From Burkholderia sp. PAMC 26561 (lineage in GTDB: Bacteria; Pseudomonadota; Gammaproteobacteria; Burkholderiales; Burkholderiaceae): a stretch of 64,000 bases of DNA. A model generated the notes under the pieces. That model was given only the letters and a program-made list of their open reading frames with translations, had not been told where the DNA came from and made no database searches. Every line of letters starts with the position of its first letter. The stretch's first letter is position 1. A program made the translations under genes and the position numbers. The stretch is from NCBI RefSeq assembly GCF_001557535.2, contig NZ_CP014306.1, forward strand, positions 3,224,001 to 3,288,000, written 5' to 3'. This document shows positions 55,721 to 64,000 of the stretch, one piece after another.

Positions 55721-56648
55721 ATCCCGCCGATACCACCAGCCGTTCCGGCGCCAGCACCCCCTCGCCGGCTCGGGCCACGCCCAGCAGACGGTGTTCGTCG
55801 CGCGAATAAACACGCACGCGATCCGCATCCGCCGGCGCGTCGCTGATGTCCGCGAGCTTGAGCCGCTGACCTTGCGTGAAGCGGCGGCTGGCATCGGCGT
55901 CGAGAAGAACGGCCGGAAATGTCGACAGCAGCGCATCGACCGGTTGCAGCCAGCGATCGCGTTCTTCGGGCGTTGCCTCCGAAAGCGTATCCAGCGTCAC
56001 CGCGTTTTCGAGCGTCAACGTGCCCACACCCGTGCGCCGCAGCGCCACCAGATGCGCCCCGCACCCAAGCTTCTCACCGATATCCTCAGCAAGCGTGCGT
56101 ACATACGTGCCCTTGCTGCACGTCACGCGAAACGTCACGTTCGGCAACGCGCACGCGATCATCTCCAGCGCGAGGATGGTCACGTTGCGCGCTTCGCGCT
56201 CGACGGTTTGCCCCGCCCGCGCGTATTCGTACAAAGGCTTGCCGTCGCGTTTGAGCGCTGAATACATCGGCGGAATTTGCGTGATGTCGCCGCGGAAACC
56301 GGTCATTGCCGCATGGATCGCGGCTTCGTCGCAGGTGACCTCGCGCGTTTCCAGCGCCTCGCCTTCCGCGTCGCCCGTGATCGTGCGAACGCCGAGGCGC
56401 ATGGTGGCTTCGTAGGTTTTATCGGCTTCGAGCAAATCCTGCGAAAACTTCGTCGCCTCGCCAAAGCACAGCGGCAACAAACCGGTCGCGAGCGGATCGA
56501 GCGTGCCGGTATGCCCGGCTTTTTTCGCCAGATAAATTCGCTTGGCGCGAACCAGCGCGTCGTTGCTGGAAAGGCCGAGGGGTTTATCGAGCAGCAACAC
56601 GCCGTCGAGCAGACGACGCGGGATCTTCGGACGAGCGGAACCGTTCAT
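55719..56648 (-). CDS. truB: tRNA pseudouridine(55) synthase TruB
   Basis: A 309-residue enzyme that makes pseudouridine 55 in the T-loop of tRNAs. The catalytic motif KKAGHTGTLDPLATGLLPLC contains the active Asp; RVTCSKGTYVRTLAEDIGEK is the second family motif. A C-terminal PUA-like domain (LLDADASRRFTQGQRLKLAD) follows. It starts three bases after the rbfA stop, so the two are coupled. Confidence 0.96.
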   Translation of the reverse strand: MNGSARPKIPRRLLDGVLLLDKPLGLSSNDALVRAKRIYLAKKAGHTGTLDPLATGLLPLCFGEATKFSQDLLEADKTYEATMRLGVRTITGDAEGEALETREVTCDEAAIHAAMTGFRGDITQIPPMYSALKRDGKPLYEYARAGQTVEREARNVTILALEMIACALPNVTFRVTCSKGTYVRTLAEDIGEKLGCGAHLVALRRTGVGTLTLENAVTLDTLSEATPEERDRWLQPVDALLSTFPAVLLDADASRRFTQGQRLKLADISDAPADADRVRVYSRDEHRLLGVARAGEGVLAPERLVVSAG

Positions 56649-56651
56649 CGA

Positions 56652-57047
56652 TCAAGCGCCCTTTTCGTCTTGCTCAGGCTCTTCGTCGTCCTTGGCGCGT
56701 GTGGAATTCGCTTCGTCGATCAGCTTCGACATTTCCACCGCGCGCACGACGGTCTGGTCGTAGTGGAAATGCAACGTCGGCACCGTATGGATATGCAGGC
56801 GCTTGAACAGCAGGTTGTGCAAATGGCCCGCTGCGTGATTCAGGCCAGCTTCGGTTTCCTTCGGGTCACCGGTCAGCGTCGTGAAATACACCTTTGCATG
56901 CGCGTAGTCGGGCGTCAGCTCGACGCTCTGAAACGTCACCATGCCGATGCGCGGGTCCTTCACGTCACGCACCAATTCTGCGAGATCGCGCTGGATTTGA
57001 TCCGCAATCTGCACGTTGCGGTTAGGGGAAGTACGTTTCTTGGCCAT
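56652..57047 (-). CDS. rbfA: Ribosome-binding factor A
   Basis: A 131-residue 30S maturation factor with a KH-like fold ([54 protein letters not shown]). An acidic tail ([14 protein letters not shown]) extends it. ATG 57047 ([11 protein letters not shown]). A hairpin terminator lies between it and infB, unlike the uninterrupted operon of E. coli. Confidence 0.95.
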   Translation of the reverse strand: MAKKRTSPNRNVQIADQIQRDLAELVRDVKDPRIGMVTFQSVELTPDYAHAKVYFTTLTGDPKETEAGLNHAAGHLHNLLFKRLHIHTVPTLHFHYDQTVVRAVEMSKLIDEANSTRAKDDEEPEQDEKGA

Positions 57048-57083
57048 GATATTTCCGATAATGTGTGTATCGCCGGACGCCGC

Positions 57084-57124
57084 AAATAAAAAGGGCGGAG
57101 CGGGCGTGAAGCCCACTCCGCCCT
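57084..57124 (-). terminator. Intrinsic terminator or attenuator between infB and rbfA
   Basis: On the minus strand a 14-base-arm GC-rich hairpin (one mismatch, loop of five) is followed by TTTTTATTT. It lies 21 bases after the infB stop. It would limit read-through from nusA-infB into rbfA-truB. Confidence 0.75.
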
Positions 57125-57144
57125 CGAGTCCAGCGGTGAATCTT

Positions 57145-60132
57145 TTATAGCGTACGTGCGACTTCGGTCACTTCGAAGATCTCGAACTGGTCACCTTCGA
57201 CCATGTCGTTGTAGTTCTTCAGCGAGATACCGCACTCGAAGCCCTGGCGAACTTCCTTCGCGTCGTCCTTGAAGCGCTTGAGCGAATCGATCTCGCCCGT
57301 GTGGACAACCACGTTGTTGCGCAACACGCGAACCATCGAGTTCCGCTTGACCACGCCGTCGGTAACCATACAACCCGCGATCGCGCCGATCTTCGGCACA
57401 CGGATGATCTGACGAACCTCGACCATACCCGTGATGACTTCGCGCTTCTCCGGCGAGAGCATGCCCGACATTGCCGCTTTCACTTCATCCACAGCGTCAT
57501 AGATGATGTTGTAGTAACGAATGTCGATACCGTTCGACTCCGCCACCTTGCGAGCCTGAGCATCCGCACGCGTGTTGAAGCCGATGATGACCGCCTTCGA
57601 CGCGGTCGCCAGATTGACGTCCGACTCGCTGATCGCGCCAACTGCGCTGTGTACGATCTGCACGCGCACTTCGTTGGTCGAGAGCTTCTGCAACGACTGC
57701 ACCAGCGCTTCCTGGGAACCCTGCACGTCGGCCTTGACGATCAACGGCAGGTTCTGCACGTTGCCTTCCGTCATGGACTCCAGCATGTTTTCCAGCTTCG
57801 CGGCTTGCTGCTTTGCCAGCTTGACGTCGCGGAACTTGCCTTGACGGAACAAGGCGATTTCACGCGCCTTGCGTTCGTCCGGCAGGACCATGACTTCTTC
57901 ACCCGCGCCCGGCACTTCCGACAGGCCTTGAATTTCGACCGGAATCGACGGACCCGCCGACTTGATCGGCTTGCCGGTTTCGTCGAGCATGGCCCGGACG
58001 CGCCCGAAAGCCGTACCAGCCAGCACGATGTCGCCACGGTTCAACGTACCCGATGTCACCAGGATCGTTGCAACCGGACCCTTGCCCTTGTCGAGCTTTG
58101 CTTCGATCACGAGGCCCTTGGCGGGTGCATCGATAGGCGCCTTGAGTTCCATGACTTCCGCTTGCAGCGACAGGTTTTCCAGCAAGCTGTCGATACCAAC
58201 GCCCGTCTTCGCCGACACTTCGATGAACGGCGAATCACCACCGTACTCTTCCGGCACGACGCCTTCAGCGACCAGTTCCTGCTTCACGCGCTCGGAAGCG
58301 GCACCCGGCTTGTCGATCTTGTTGATCGCCACGACGATAGGCACGCCACCCGCCTTCGCATGAGCGATGGCTTCCTTCGTTTGCGGCATCACGCCGTCGT
58401 CTGCAGCGACCACCAGAATCACGATGTCCGTTGCCTTCGCACCGCGGGCACGCATGGCCGTAAAGGCTTCGTGACCCGGCGTGTCCAGGAACGTGATCAC
58501 GCCGCGCGGTGTTTCCACGTGGTAAGCGCCGATGTGCTGCGTAATCCCGCCCGCTTCGCCCGATGCAACCTTCGCACGGCGAATGTAGTCGAGCAGCGAG
58601 GTCTTGCCGTGGTCGACGTGACCCATGACCGTGACCACCGGAGGACGCGGCAGGCGTTCGCCCACTTCTTCCTGCGTTTCGCCTTCGACCAGCAACGCTT
58701 CCGGATCGTCCAGCTTGGCCGCAACCGCGCTGTGACCCAGTTCTTCCACGACGATCATCGCGGTTTCCTGGTCCAGCACCTGGTTGATCGTGACCATCTG
58801 GCCCAGCTTCATCATCACCTTGATGACTTCCGAAGCCTTCACGGACATCTTGTGCGCCAGATCCGCCACCGATACCGTTTCCGGCACGTGCACTTCGCGC
58901 ACCACTGGTTCCGTCGGCGCCTGGAAATTGGTCTGGTCCTGATGCTTGCCACGACCCTTCGGGCCGCCGCGCCAGCCACGGTCTACGCCGCCGCTGGTGT
59001 CGCCACGCGTCTTGATGCCGCGACGCTTGGCTGCATCGTCCTGCCAGCTGCTCTTGCCGCCGGCCTTCTTCTTGTCCGGTCCGAGCGACGGTGCAGCCGT
59101 AGCCGGTGCGCCGGCAGCAGGCTTTTTCGCCGCTGCAGGACGTGCCGGTGCCGAGCCTTCCGGACGCGCCGGTTTGTGCAGCGTGCCCTTGGCTTCGGCA
59201 GCCTTCACGCCTTCCGCCACCTTGGCGGCAGCCGCCGCAGCAGCCACGGCAGCCGGAGTCGGCTCGGGCGGCTTCGCCTGCTGGGCCTTGCGCGGGGTAT
59301 TCATCATTTCGCGGATGGCGCGGGCTTCGGCTTCAGCCGCGGCACGGCGCTTCGCAATCTGATCGTGCTCGGCACGCGCCTTTTCAGTCGCGGCACGTGC
59401 AGCGTCTTCTGCCTTCTTCGCAGCTTCGCGTTGAGCGGCGCGCTCGGCGGCGGCCTTCTCATCGACTTGCGGCGCAGCCGCTTCAGCTTTCACAGGTTCG
59501 TCAGCCACGTTTTCCGTCTTCGATTCGGTACGCGTATCCTGACGAGCAGTCGCCGCAGCACGCGAGATCTCGGCGGCTTCCGCTTGCGCGGCAGCACGTT
59601 TCGCTTCTTCTTCCTCAGCGCGGCGGCGTTCGGCTTCTGCCGCCGCTTCGCGCGCAACACGCTCCGCCTCTTCGCGCTCGAAGCGCTCCTGGCGTTCCTT
59701 CAGTTCAAGCGCTTCTTTTTCAAGCAGCTCGGCAGCATGGCGCGCTTCTTCATCGCGACGCTGCAATTCGGCTTCATCCACTTCGTCTTCGACGTGGTTC
59801 GCACCTTCGGCTACCTGTTCGGCACCGCTCTGATCGCGCTGCACGAACACGCGCTTCTTGCGGACCTCGACCTGAATGGTGCGAGCTTTACCCGTAGAGT
59901 CGGACTGTTTGATTTCCGACGTATGCCGGCGGGTCAAAGTGATCTTGCGTTTGTCGGCATCGGCGGAACCGTGCGACTTGCGCAAGTGTTCGAGCAGGCG
60001 CGATTTGTCCGTCTCGGACAAATCGTCATCCTCGCTCGCTTTCGTGACGCCAGCCGCCTGCAACTGCTCGAGCAGGACGCCCGCAGGCATTTTGAGTTCC
60101 GCGGCAAATTGGGCTACGTTGTTACTCGCCAT
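57145..60132 (-). CDS. infB: Translation initiation factor IF-2
   Basis: A 995-residue GTPase that places initiator tRNA on the 30S subunit. The N-terminal IF2 domain ([20 protein letters not shown]) is followed by a very long charged Ala/Glu/Arg region (about 100-380), then the G domain with [27 protein letters not shown] and NKIDKP, and domains II-IV. GAGGA precedes the ATG. It lies in the rimP-nusA-infB order. Confidence 0.97.
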   Translation of the reverse strand: MASNNVAQFAAELKMPAGVLLEQLQAAGVTKASEDDDLSETDKSRLLEHLRKSHGSADADKRKITLTRRHTSEIKQSDSTGKARTIQVEVRKKRVFVQRDQSGAEQVAEGANHVEDEVDEAELQRRDEEARHAAELLEKEALELKERQERFEREEAERVAREAAAEAERRRAEEEEAKRAAAQAEAAEISRAAATARQDTRTESKTENVADEPVKAEAAAPQVDEKAAAERAAQREAAKKAEDAARAATEKARAEHDQIAKRRAAAEAEARAIREMMNTPRKAQQAKPPEPTPAAVAAAAAAAKVAEGVKAAEAKGTLHKPARPEGSAPARPAAAKKPAAGAPATAAPSLGPDKKKAGGKSSWQDDAAKRRGIKTRGDTSGGVDRGWRGGPKGRGKHQDQTNFQAPTEPVVREVHVPETVSVADLAHKMSVKASEVIKVMMKLGQMVTINQVLDQETAMIVVEELGHSAVAAKLDDPEALLVEGETQEEVGERLPRPPVVTVMGHVDHGKTSLLDYIRRAKVASGEAGGITQHIGAYHVETPRGVITFLDTPGHEAFTAMRARGAKATDIVILVVAADDGVMPQTKEAIAHAKAGGVPIVVAINKIDKPGAASERVKQELVAEGVVPEEYGGDSPFIEVSAKTGVGIDSLLENLSLQAEVMELKAPIDAPAKGLVIEAKLDKGKGPVATILVTSGTLNRGDIVLAGTAFGRVRAMLDETGKPIKSAGPSIPVEIQGLSEVPGAGEEVMVLPDERKAREIALFRQGKFRDVKLAKQQAAKLENMLESMTEGNVQNLPLIVKADVQGSQEALVQSLQKLSTNEVRVQIVHSAVGAISESDVNLATASKAVIIGFNTRADAQARKVAESNGIDIRYYNIIYDAVDEVKAAMSGMLSPEKREVITGMVEVRQIIRVPKIGAIAGCMVTDGVVKRNSMVRVLRNNVVVHTGEIDSLKRFKDDAKEVRQGFECGISLKNYNDMVEGDQFEIFEVTEVARTL

Positions 60133-60225
60133 TCATTCCTCTTGATGCAAGGACAAATTCCCTGCTGTTTGATCGGGGTCATGCGGCCAGCCGGCCGCGA
60201 TATATCAGTGCGCCATGGTCATTTC

Positions 60226-61701
60226 TCACTGGAACCAGTGTTCACGTGCTTTCATGATCAACGCCTTAGCGGCATCCTCTTCAATACTGGTCATCTCGAC
60301 CAGCTCATCTACAGCCAGCTCCGCGAGATCGTCGCGTGTCCGGACTTGATGTTCTTCAAGCTTCGAAAACAACTCGTCGGTCATGCCTTCGAGGCTCTTC
60401 AGGTCGAGCGCAACGCCTTCGACCTTCTCTTCATTCGCAATCGCCATTGTCAGAAGTGCGTCACGAGCGCGGTTACGCAGTTCGTGAACGGTGTCTTCGT
60501 CGAAGGCTTCGATTTCGAGCATTTCGTTGAGCGGCACATAGGCGATCTCTTCGAGGCTGGTAAAGCCTTCGTCGATGAGAATGTCAGCGACTTCCTCGTC
60601 GACGTCGAGACGCGCCATGAACAGGCCGCGCAACGTGCCACGCTCTTCGTTCTGCTTCAGCGCGGACTCGTCCGGCGTCATGATGTTGATCTGCCAGCCG
60701 GTCAGCTCGCTGGCAAGACGCACGTTCTGGCCGCTACGGCCGATGGCGACCGCCAGTTCATTCTCGTCCACGACGACGTCCATCGAATGTTTTTCTTCAT
60801 CGACGACGATCGACTGTACGGCAGCCGGCGCGAGAGCACCGATCACGAACTGGGCGGGATCTTCCGACCATAGCACGATGTCGACGTTCTCGCCACCGAG
60901 CTCGTTGCGCACCGCCTGCACCCGCGAACCGCGAATTCCGACGCACGTACCGATCGGGTCGATACGCTTGTCATAAGCGATCACCCCGATTTTCGCACGC
61001 ACGCCAGGATCGCGCGCAGCCGCCTTGATTTCGAGCAGGCCCTGCTCGATTTCCGGCACTTCCATTTCGAACAGTTTCATCAGGAACTCGGGCGCCGTGC
61101 GCGAGAGTTCGATCTGCGGGCCGCGTGCGGTGCGGTCGACCTTCGCGATATAAGCGCGAACCCGGTCGCCGACCCGCAGGTTTTCCTTGGGAATCAACTG
61201 GTCACGGCGCAGCAACGCTTCGACACGGCCCGATTCGACGATGAAATTACCCTTGTCCAGGCGCTTGACCGCGCCGGTCATGATCTTTTCGCCGCGTTCC
61301 AGGAAGTCGTTCAGGATCTGCTCGCGCTCGGCGTCTCGAACCTTCTGGAGAATCACCTGCTTCGCAGCCTGGGCACCAATCCGGCCGAACTCGATGGACG
61401 GAATGGGTTGCTCGATGTACTCGTCGATTTCCGCGTCGGGCTTTTCTTCCTTCGCTTCGAACAACAGGATTTCCTGGTCCGGCTCCTGAAGACCCGCTTC
61501 GTCCGGCACCACTTTCCAGCGGCGGAACGTCTCGTGCTCGCCGCTCTCACGGTCGATCGCCACGCGGATGTCCACATCTTCCTCGAACAGCTTCTTCGTT
61601 GCCGAAGCAAGCGCTGCTTCGAGCGCTGCGTACACCACGTCCTTGTTGACGTTCTTTTCGCGCGCCAGCGCATCCGCCAGCATCAAAACTTCGCGACTCA
61701 T
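60226..61701 (-). CDS. nusA: Transcription elongation/termination factor NusA
   Basis: A 491-residue protein that binds RNA polymerase and modulates pausing and antitermination. N-terminal polymerase-binding domain, S1 domain ([20 protein letters not shown]), KH domains ([40 protein letters not shown]) and two C-terminal acidic repeats ([40 protein letters not shown]). Its ATG overlaps the rimP stop by four bases. Confidence 0.97.
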   Translation of the reverse strand: MSREVLMLADALAREKNVNKDVVYAALEAALASATKKLFEEDVDIRVAIDRESGEHETFRRWKVVPDEAGLQEPDQEILLFEAKEEKPDAEIDEYIEQPIPSIEFGRIGAQAAKQVILQKVRDAEREQILNDFLERGEKIMTGAVKRLDKGNFIVESGRVEALLRRDQLIPKENLRVGDRVRAYIAKVDRTARGPQIELSRTAPEFLMKLFEMEVPEIEQGLLEIKAAARDPGVRAKIGVIAYDKRIDPIGTCVGIRGSRVQAVRNELGGENVDIVLWSEDPAQFVIGALAPAAVQSIVVDEEKHSMDVVVDENELAVAIGRSGQNVRLASELTGWQINIMTPDESALKQNEERGTLRGLFMARLDVDEEVADILIDEGFTSLEEIAYVPLNEMLEIEAFDEDTVHELRNRARDALLTMAIANEEKVEGVALDLKSLEGMTDELFSKLEEHQVRTRDDLAELAVDELVEMTSIEEDAAKALIMKAREHWFQ

Positions 61702-62159
61702 TGTTTGCGGCTCCTAAAGTCAACTTTGGGGACGAGACGTGCTTTATCGAGGTCTGCGAGCGTGAAATCGAGCATCGCAGCGCCGCCGTCCTTCCCTTCG
61801 AATTCCAAACCGATCGACTCGCCGTTCGGTGCATGCAGGATGCCCCGGTACGACTTGCGCCCGTCCAGCGGCTTCTTCAATGTAATGGTGGCTTCGCTGC
61901 CCGCGAAGCGTTCGAAATCCGCCAATTTCTTGAGCGGACGATCGAGACCCGGCGACCCGACTTCAAGACGCGAGTAATCGATATTCTCCACTTCGAACAG
62001 ATACTGAAGCTGACGTGTGACTTTTTCACAGTCTTCAATCGCGATTCCGGCGGGCTGGTCGATCGAGATACGCAGCAAACCGCCTCCCGCGCGCTCGATT
62101 TCAACAAGTTCGTAGCCCAGGCCCGAGACCGTGGTTTCGATGATTTCCGTCAGTTGCAC
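61698..62159 (-). CDS. rimP: Ribosome maturation factor RimP
   Basis: A 153-residue 30S maturation factor. Conserved elements are [20 protein letters not shown], the DCEKVTRQL motif and [21 protein letters not shown] chose the GTG at 62159 ([10 protein letters not shown]) with GGAG nine bases upstream, matching the usual family start; the frame runs open further up but is non-coding there. First gene of the rimP-nusA-infB unit. Confidence 0.93.
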   Translation of the reverse strand: MQLTEIIETTVSGLGYELVEIERAGGGLLRISIDQPAGIAIEDCEKVTRQLQYLFEVENIDYSRLEVGSPGLDRPLKKLADFERFAGSEATITLKKPLDGRKSYRGILHAPNGESIGLEFEGKDGGAAMLDFTLADLDKARLVPKVDFRSRKQ

Positions 62160-62592
62160 AGTGAAAGACTCCAAGATGTTCGCGCGCTCCACGCCGAACA
62201 CCTGCGGACCGCGCCTTGAGCCGGCGCATTCACTTACCCAAGATGCTGAACCGAAAGCCCAAAAAAAATGGGCGCAACGCCCATCCTTCTGTACCGCGAT
62301 CACATCCGGGCGGCGAAACAATCACCATGCCCATCGACTTCGTGATTTTAGCCATTTTTCGGGATAAACGCAACCAATACGCCTTGTGTGGAGGCGTTTG
62401 ACGGCCATTTACAAGGCAAATCGAAGGTGTTTATCACGCATTCGCCGCACTTTCGTGCGCTTTCTTATTAGCAAAGGCACGCGGATGCCGCCGCGGGCAG
62501 GCTGAGCGGGCAATGCACGCCCAGCCGAATGTCTTTTGCCATGTCGGCAAGCGCTGTTCAGCCGGCGACCGTCGCCTCAGATCAACGACCGA
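62160..62592. other. Spacer between rimP and rluB
   Basis: A 433-bp region on the upstream side of rimP. It holds a terminator for the rluB transcript and a small hairpin (62379-62397, arms ACGCCT/AGGCGT). It must also contain the promoter of the rimP operon. Unlike E. coli, I see no initiator tRNA gene here. Confidence 0.5.
62261..62284 (-). terminator. Intrinsic terminator downstream of rluB
   Basis: On the minus strand a 7-bp perfect stem ATGGGCG/CGCCCAT with a 3-base loop is followed by eight T's. It separates rluB from rimP. Confidence 0.8.
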
Positions 62593-64000
62593 TCAGCGTC
62601 CGCGTGTACGGTTACGCGGCGCGGGCCGTGCACCATCGCGTGCAGGTCCGCCGCGCGAATTCCCGCTATTGCCCTGCGGACCTGTACCCGGGCCGCCTTG
62701 GCGGCCGCCCTGACCGGACCTTTTGCCGCCGGCGTTCGCCGGACGACCGCCCGGTGCGCCGTTGCCCATGCCGGGACTCCCCGGCGGACGGCTGCCGCGC
62801 GGACCGCCGGCCGAGCCGCCCGGACGCGGCAACGCGCGGTTTCCGTTCGCTTCACCGCCGGCGCGGTTGCCGTTCGGTTCGCGCCCGCCGTTACTGCCGC
62901 GCGCACCATAACCGCCGCCAGTTCCAGCGCCGCTGCCGTTGCCGGCGAAACCGCCGCCGCCAAAACCGCCCGGAGCACCACGACGGCCGCCGGGGGCGCC
63001 AGGGCCGCCGCGTGTCGGCGTTTGAGCAAAACGGTTATGGGAACTCAGCACCGGTTCGCGAGTGATGATACCCATGGATGTTTGCAGCGGATCCGGCTGA
63101 ACGCGGGGCGCAGCGCTGCGCGAGCCGCGTTCCTCCGCCGGCGCCTTGAGTCCCACCGATGCCAGCAGGCCACGCACCTCGTTATCTTCCAGCTCTTCCC
63201 AACGGCCGCGCTTCAGGCCCTTCGGCAAGGCGATCGGGCCGTGACGCGTACGAATCAGACGGCTGACCATCAGGCCGGCCGCTTCGAACATGCGGCGAAC
63301 TTCACGATTGCGGCCTTCAGCCAGCGCCACGTGATACCAGTGGTTCGTGCCTTCGCCGCCGCCATCGCGAATCCGCAGGAAGTTCGCCGGACCGTCTTCC
63401 AGTTCGACGCCGCTCAGAAGCTTCTGGCGCATGCCTTCCGACAGCTCGCCGACTACCCGGACCGCGTATTCACGCTCGACGCTATAACGCGGATGCATGA
63501 AACGGTTGGCCAGATCGCCGGAGGTAGTCAGCAGCAACAGCCCTTCAGTATTGAAGTCGAGCCGGCCGACCGCAAGCCATTTGGCCGTCTTCATGGGCGG
63601 GAGGCTGTCGAACACAGACGGACGTCCTTCAGGATCGGCATGACTCACGATCTCGCCGGTCGGCTTGTGGTACAGCAGGATACGCGGCGGCTTGGTCGCG
63701 AGCTTGCGCTTGACCGGCTTGCCATTGATGCGAACCTGGTCGGTCGGCATGATCCGCTGGCCAATATGTGCCGGCTCGCCATTCACCGATACCCGCCCTG
63801 CCACGATCAGTTCTTCCATGTCACGGCGTGAACCCATGCCGGCCTCGGCCAGCACCTTGTGGAGCTTCGGCGTGTCGTCATCGGCTTCCAGGACGCGCTT
63901 TTGCGGCGTGGGCTTGCCCCGGCGCAGCATGGGCGCGCGAACGCCGCCTGAGGTGTTGTCGGCATCGAAAGCGGGCGATGTCACGTATTCGAAAACATCG
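62593..64000 (-). CDS. rluB: 23S rRNA pseudouridine(2605) synthase RluB, 5' end at or beyond the window edge
   Basis: An RsuA-family pseudouridine synthase. S4 domain ([20 protein letters not shown]) and catalytic domain with the active Asp in [14 protein letters not shown], plus [20 protein letters not shown]. About 160 C-terminal residues are Gly/Arg/Asn/Pro-rich and low in complexity. A GTG at 63984 is possible, but the frame is open to the edge and the true start is probably outside. It modifies U2605 of 23S rRNA in E. coli; the Gly/Arg tail may aid RNA binding. Confidence 0.93.
   Translation of the reverse strand, partial: DVFEYVTSPAFDADNTSGGVRAPMLRRGKPTPQKRVLEADDDTPKLHKVLAEAGMGSRRDMEELIVAGRVSVNGEPAHIGQRIMPTDQVRINGKPVKRKLATKPPRILLYHKPTGEIVSHADPEGRPSVFDSLPPMKTAKWLAVGRLDFNTEGLLLLTTSGDLANRFMHPRYSVEREYAVRVVGELSEGMRQKLLSGVELEDGPANFLRIRDGGGEGTNHWYHVALAEGRNREVRRMFEAAGLMVSRLIRTRHGPIALPKGLKRGRWEELEDNEVRGLLASVGLKAPAEERGSRSAAPRVQPDPLQTSMGIITREPVLSSHNRFAQTPTRGGPGAPGGRRGAPGGFGGGGFAGNGSGAGTGGGYGARGSNGGREPNGNRAGGEANGNRALPRPGGSAGGPRGSRPPGSPGMGNGAPGGRPANAGGKRSGQGGRQGGPGTGPQGNSGNSRGGPARDGARPAPRNRTRGR

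Noticed and set aside
57301..60873. A 1,190-codon open frame on the plus strand opposite infB and nusA
   Set aside because: It is an antisense shadow produced by GC-rich codon bias. The translation is Arg/His/Leu-rich without domains, while infB and nusA opposite are unmistakable.
62160..62592. An initiator tRNA gene upstream of rimP, as in E. coli
   Set aside because: No cloverleaf or T-arm consensus found on either strand.

Overview
The window is chromosomal DNA from a high-GC betaproteobacterium of the Burkholderiaceae, most likely Caballeronia or Paraburkholderia. This rests on the sucA-odhB-lpdA-zapE order, the rimP-nusA-infB-rbfA-truB block, a Burkholderia-type tad locus and the general style of the proteins. 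The genus is an inference. I found no rRNA, tRNA, CRISPR array, prophage or intact insertion sequence. Coding density is high. Both edges cut genes: a CDF cation transporter on the left and rluB on the right.

1-9.5 kb: CDF transporter (partial), a chemotaxis receptor, an AlkD-type DNA alkylation repair protein, a LysR regulator, a SAM methyltransferase, a short RlpA-like protein, and a stand-alone homodimeric 2-oxoacid (pyruvate-type) dehydrogenase E1 divergent from an Lrp/AsnC regulator. 9.5-12.6 kb: an unusual single-CBS plus MarR fusion with a palindromic operator candidate, an SHS-type MFS carrier, and a PsrA-like TetR regulator. 12.7-20.2 kb: a fatty-acid beta-oxidation set (FadE, high-molecular-weight FabG-type reductase, double-hotdog hydratase, thiolase) followed by a DUF1571 protein. 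20.3-21.5 kb: a 79-residue conserved-type protein and SurE.

21.5-34.8 kb: a complete tad/flp pilus locus read leftwards (flp, tadV, tadE, rcpC, rcpA, tadZ, tadA, tadB, tadC, tadD, a DUF3613 gene, tadG). A sigma-54 activator with a degenerate receiver domain closes it. TadZ has lost the P-loop lysine. A 16-bp stem-loop between flp and tadV pairs fully only in the tad-sense RNA, through a G-U wobble.

34.8-40.8 kb is the most interesting part. A 793-bp AT-richer spacer carries five GTTACG hexamers and then a near-consensus sigma-54 promoter. The promoter drives a 600-residue glycine/threonine-rich repeat lipoprotein. After two hairpins comes an orphan two-partner-secretion (TpsB/FhaC-like) outer-membrane transporter with no TpsA partner, whose conserved VRGY loop motif reads ALGY. 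My working hypothesis is a sigma-54-controlled surface/matrix module co-regulated with the Tad pilus. A DUF2147 protein and a short DUF4096 transposase-derived gene follow.

40.9-64 kb is mostly core: zapE, the 2-oxoglutarate dehydrogenase operon (sucA-odhB-lpdA), typA/bipA, a MarR-controlled tripartite EmrAB-NodT efflux operon with a recognisable promoter and operator palindrome, then truB, rbfA, infB, nusA, rimP and rluB on the minus strand. Several strong intrinsic terminators separate these units, including one between infB and rbfA.
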